Below, piece by piece: positions 63,866 to 64,000 of a DNA stretch of 64,000 nucleotides. The stretch's first letter is position 1. Each line of letters opens with the position of its first letter. Made by a program: the position numbers and the translations under genes. Source of the stretch: Hyphobacterium sp. SN044 (GTDB lineage: Bacteria > Pseudomonadota > Alphaproteobacteria > Caulobacterales > Maricaulaceae); assembly GCF_021864465.1 (NCBI RefSeq), contig NZ_JAKKUV010000009.1, forward strand, positions 50,549 to 114,548, in the 5' to 3' direction. The notes under the pieces were generated by a model. That model made no database searches and had not been told where the DNA came from. It worked only from the letters and a program-made list of their open reading frames with translations.

Positions 63866-64000
63866 CCCGGCGAAAGTGTTGTGTCCCGTGAGATTGTTGA
63901 GGCGCTGAGCGGGGCTTTCGTAATCGAGACATCGCAGGCGGGTCTGGTTGTAGTTTCGGACGAAGTCGAGGATGTAGCGGTTTCGCTCCTCGTGGGTGTC
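63866..64000 (-). mobile_element. 3' part of an integrase-core transposase (IS481/IS3-like), cut by the window edge
   Basis: On the minus strand from 64000: RNRYILDFVRNYNQTRLR, then CLDYESPAQRLNNLTGHN. This is the C-terminal end of an rve-type transposase (YNxxRLHxxL...TPA pattern). After GHNT the frame continues without a stop into unrelated sequence to beyond 63801, so the native stop seems lost and the element is truncated at its left end. The rest lies outside the window. Confidence 0.75.

Noticed and set aside
62855-64000. Continuous minus-strand frame joining the transposase tail to sequence inside the symporter gene
   Set aside because: Only the first ~45 codons (from 64000) resemble a transposase. 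The rest is an out-of-frame shadow of the symporter, so it is not a fusion protein.

Overview
This is 64 kb of GC-rich chromosome from an alphaproteobacterium, most likely a Maricaulales/Hyphomonadales-type marine bacterium. The assignment is inferred from gene content: SapC, DUF4170, DUF2093 and BamF/DUF3035 proteins, a CIRCE-controlled groESL with a CTTGAC-N17-CTATCT heat-shock promoter, a TipF-like EAL protein, and an LPS gene order typical of alphaproteobacteria. No rRNA, tRNA or CRISPR array was seen. Coding density is very high, and many gene ends overlap by 4 bases.

Region by region. 0-9 kb: a Cys/His membrane protein, a Tat-type amidohydrolase, a LysR/FAD-monooxygenase pair, envelope lipoproteins, a double-hotdog thioesterase, a GIY-YIG nuclease relic and a Zur-like regulator. 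9-17 kb: OmpW, SapC, DsbD, pgi and hisS. 17-24 kb: two lipoproteins (one an extreme Arg/Glu/Ala coiled coil), a LysR regulator divergent from an NTF2-like exported protein, an exported GH3 hexosaminidase and an S9 peptidase. 23.5-26.6 kb: groESL, followed by a second copy of the groEL 3' tail and terminator; the two copies flank a roughly 0.9 kb insert encoding a ribbon-helix-helix/signal-peptide protein. 26.7-32.8 kb: an OmpA-like lipoprotein, a large secreted protein, the TipF-like protein, a HAD phosphatase, a MaoC hydratase and ribF. 32.9-42.5 kb: ileS-lspA-bamF-like, mutL, rsmD/rluB, tadA, a GNAT acetyltransferase and a TauE exporter.

42.5-64 kb: an acyl-CoA dehydrogenase, small Cys-rich envelope proteins around a DsbA/FrnE-type oxidoreductase, and then the lipid A/LPS block (pmbA, cysQ, DUF4170, MsbA-like ABC exporter, DUF374 acyltransferase, waaA, lpxK, lpxL) interrupted by a reverse-strand tyrosine phosphatase. 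After this come an M23 endopeptidase, xseA, purD, a prolidase-like amidohydrolase, an APH-type kinase, a miniature flagellar-rod-like protein, a dicarboxylate/amino acid symporter and, at the right edge, a truncated transposase.

Functionally the window is mostly housekeeping and envelope biogenesis. The least expected part is the insert between the duplicated groEL tails. Also worth attention are the paired CxC proteins around the thioredoxin-fold enzyme, the mini flagellar-rod protein, and a possible split ACAD10/11 (LvaA/LvaC-like) kinase and dehydrogenase pair.
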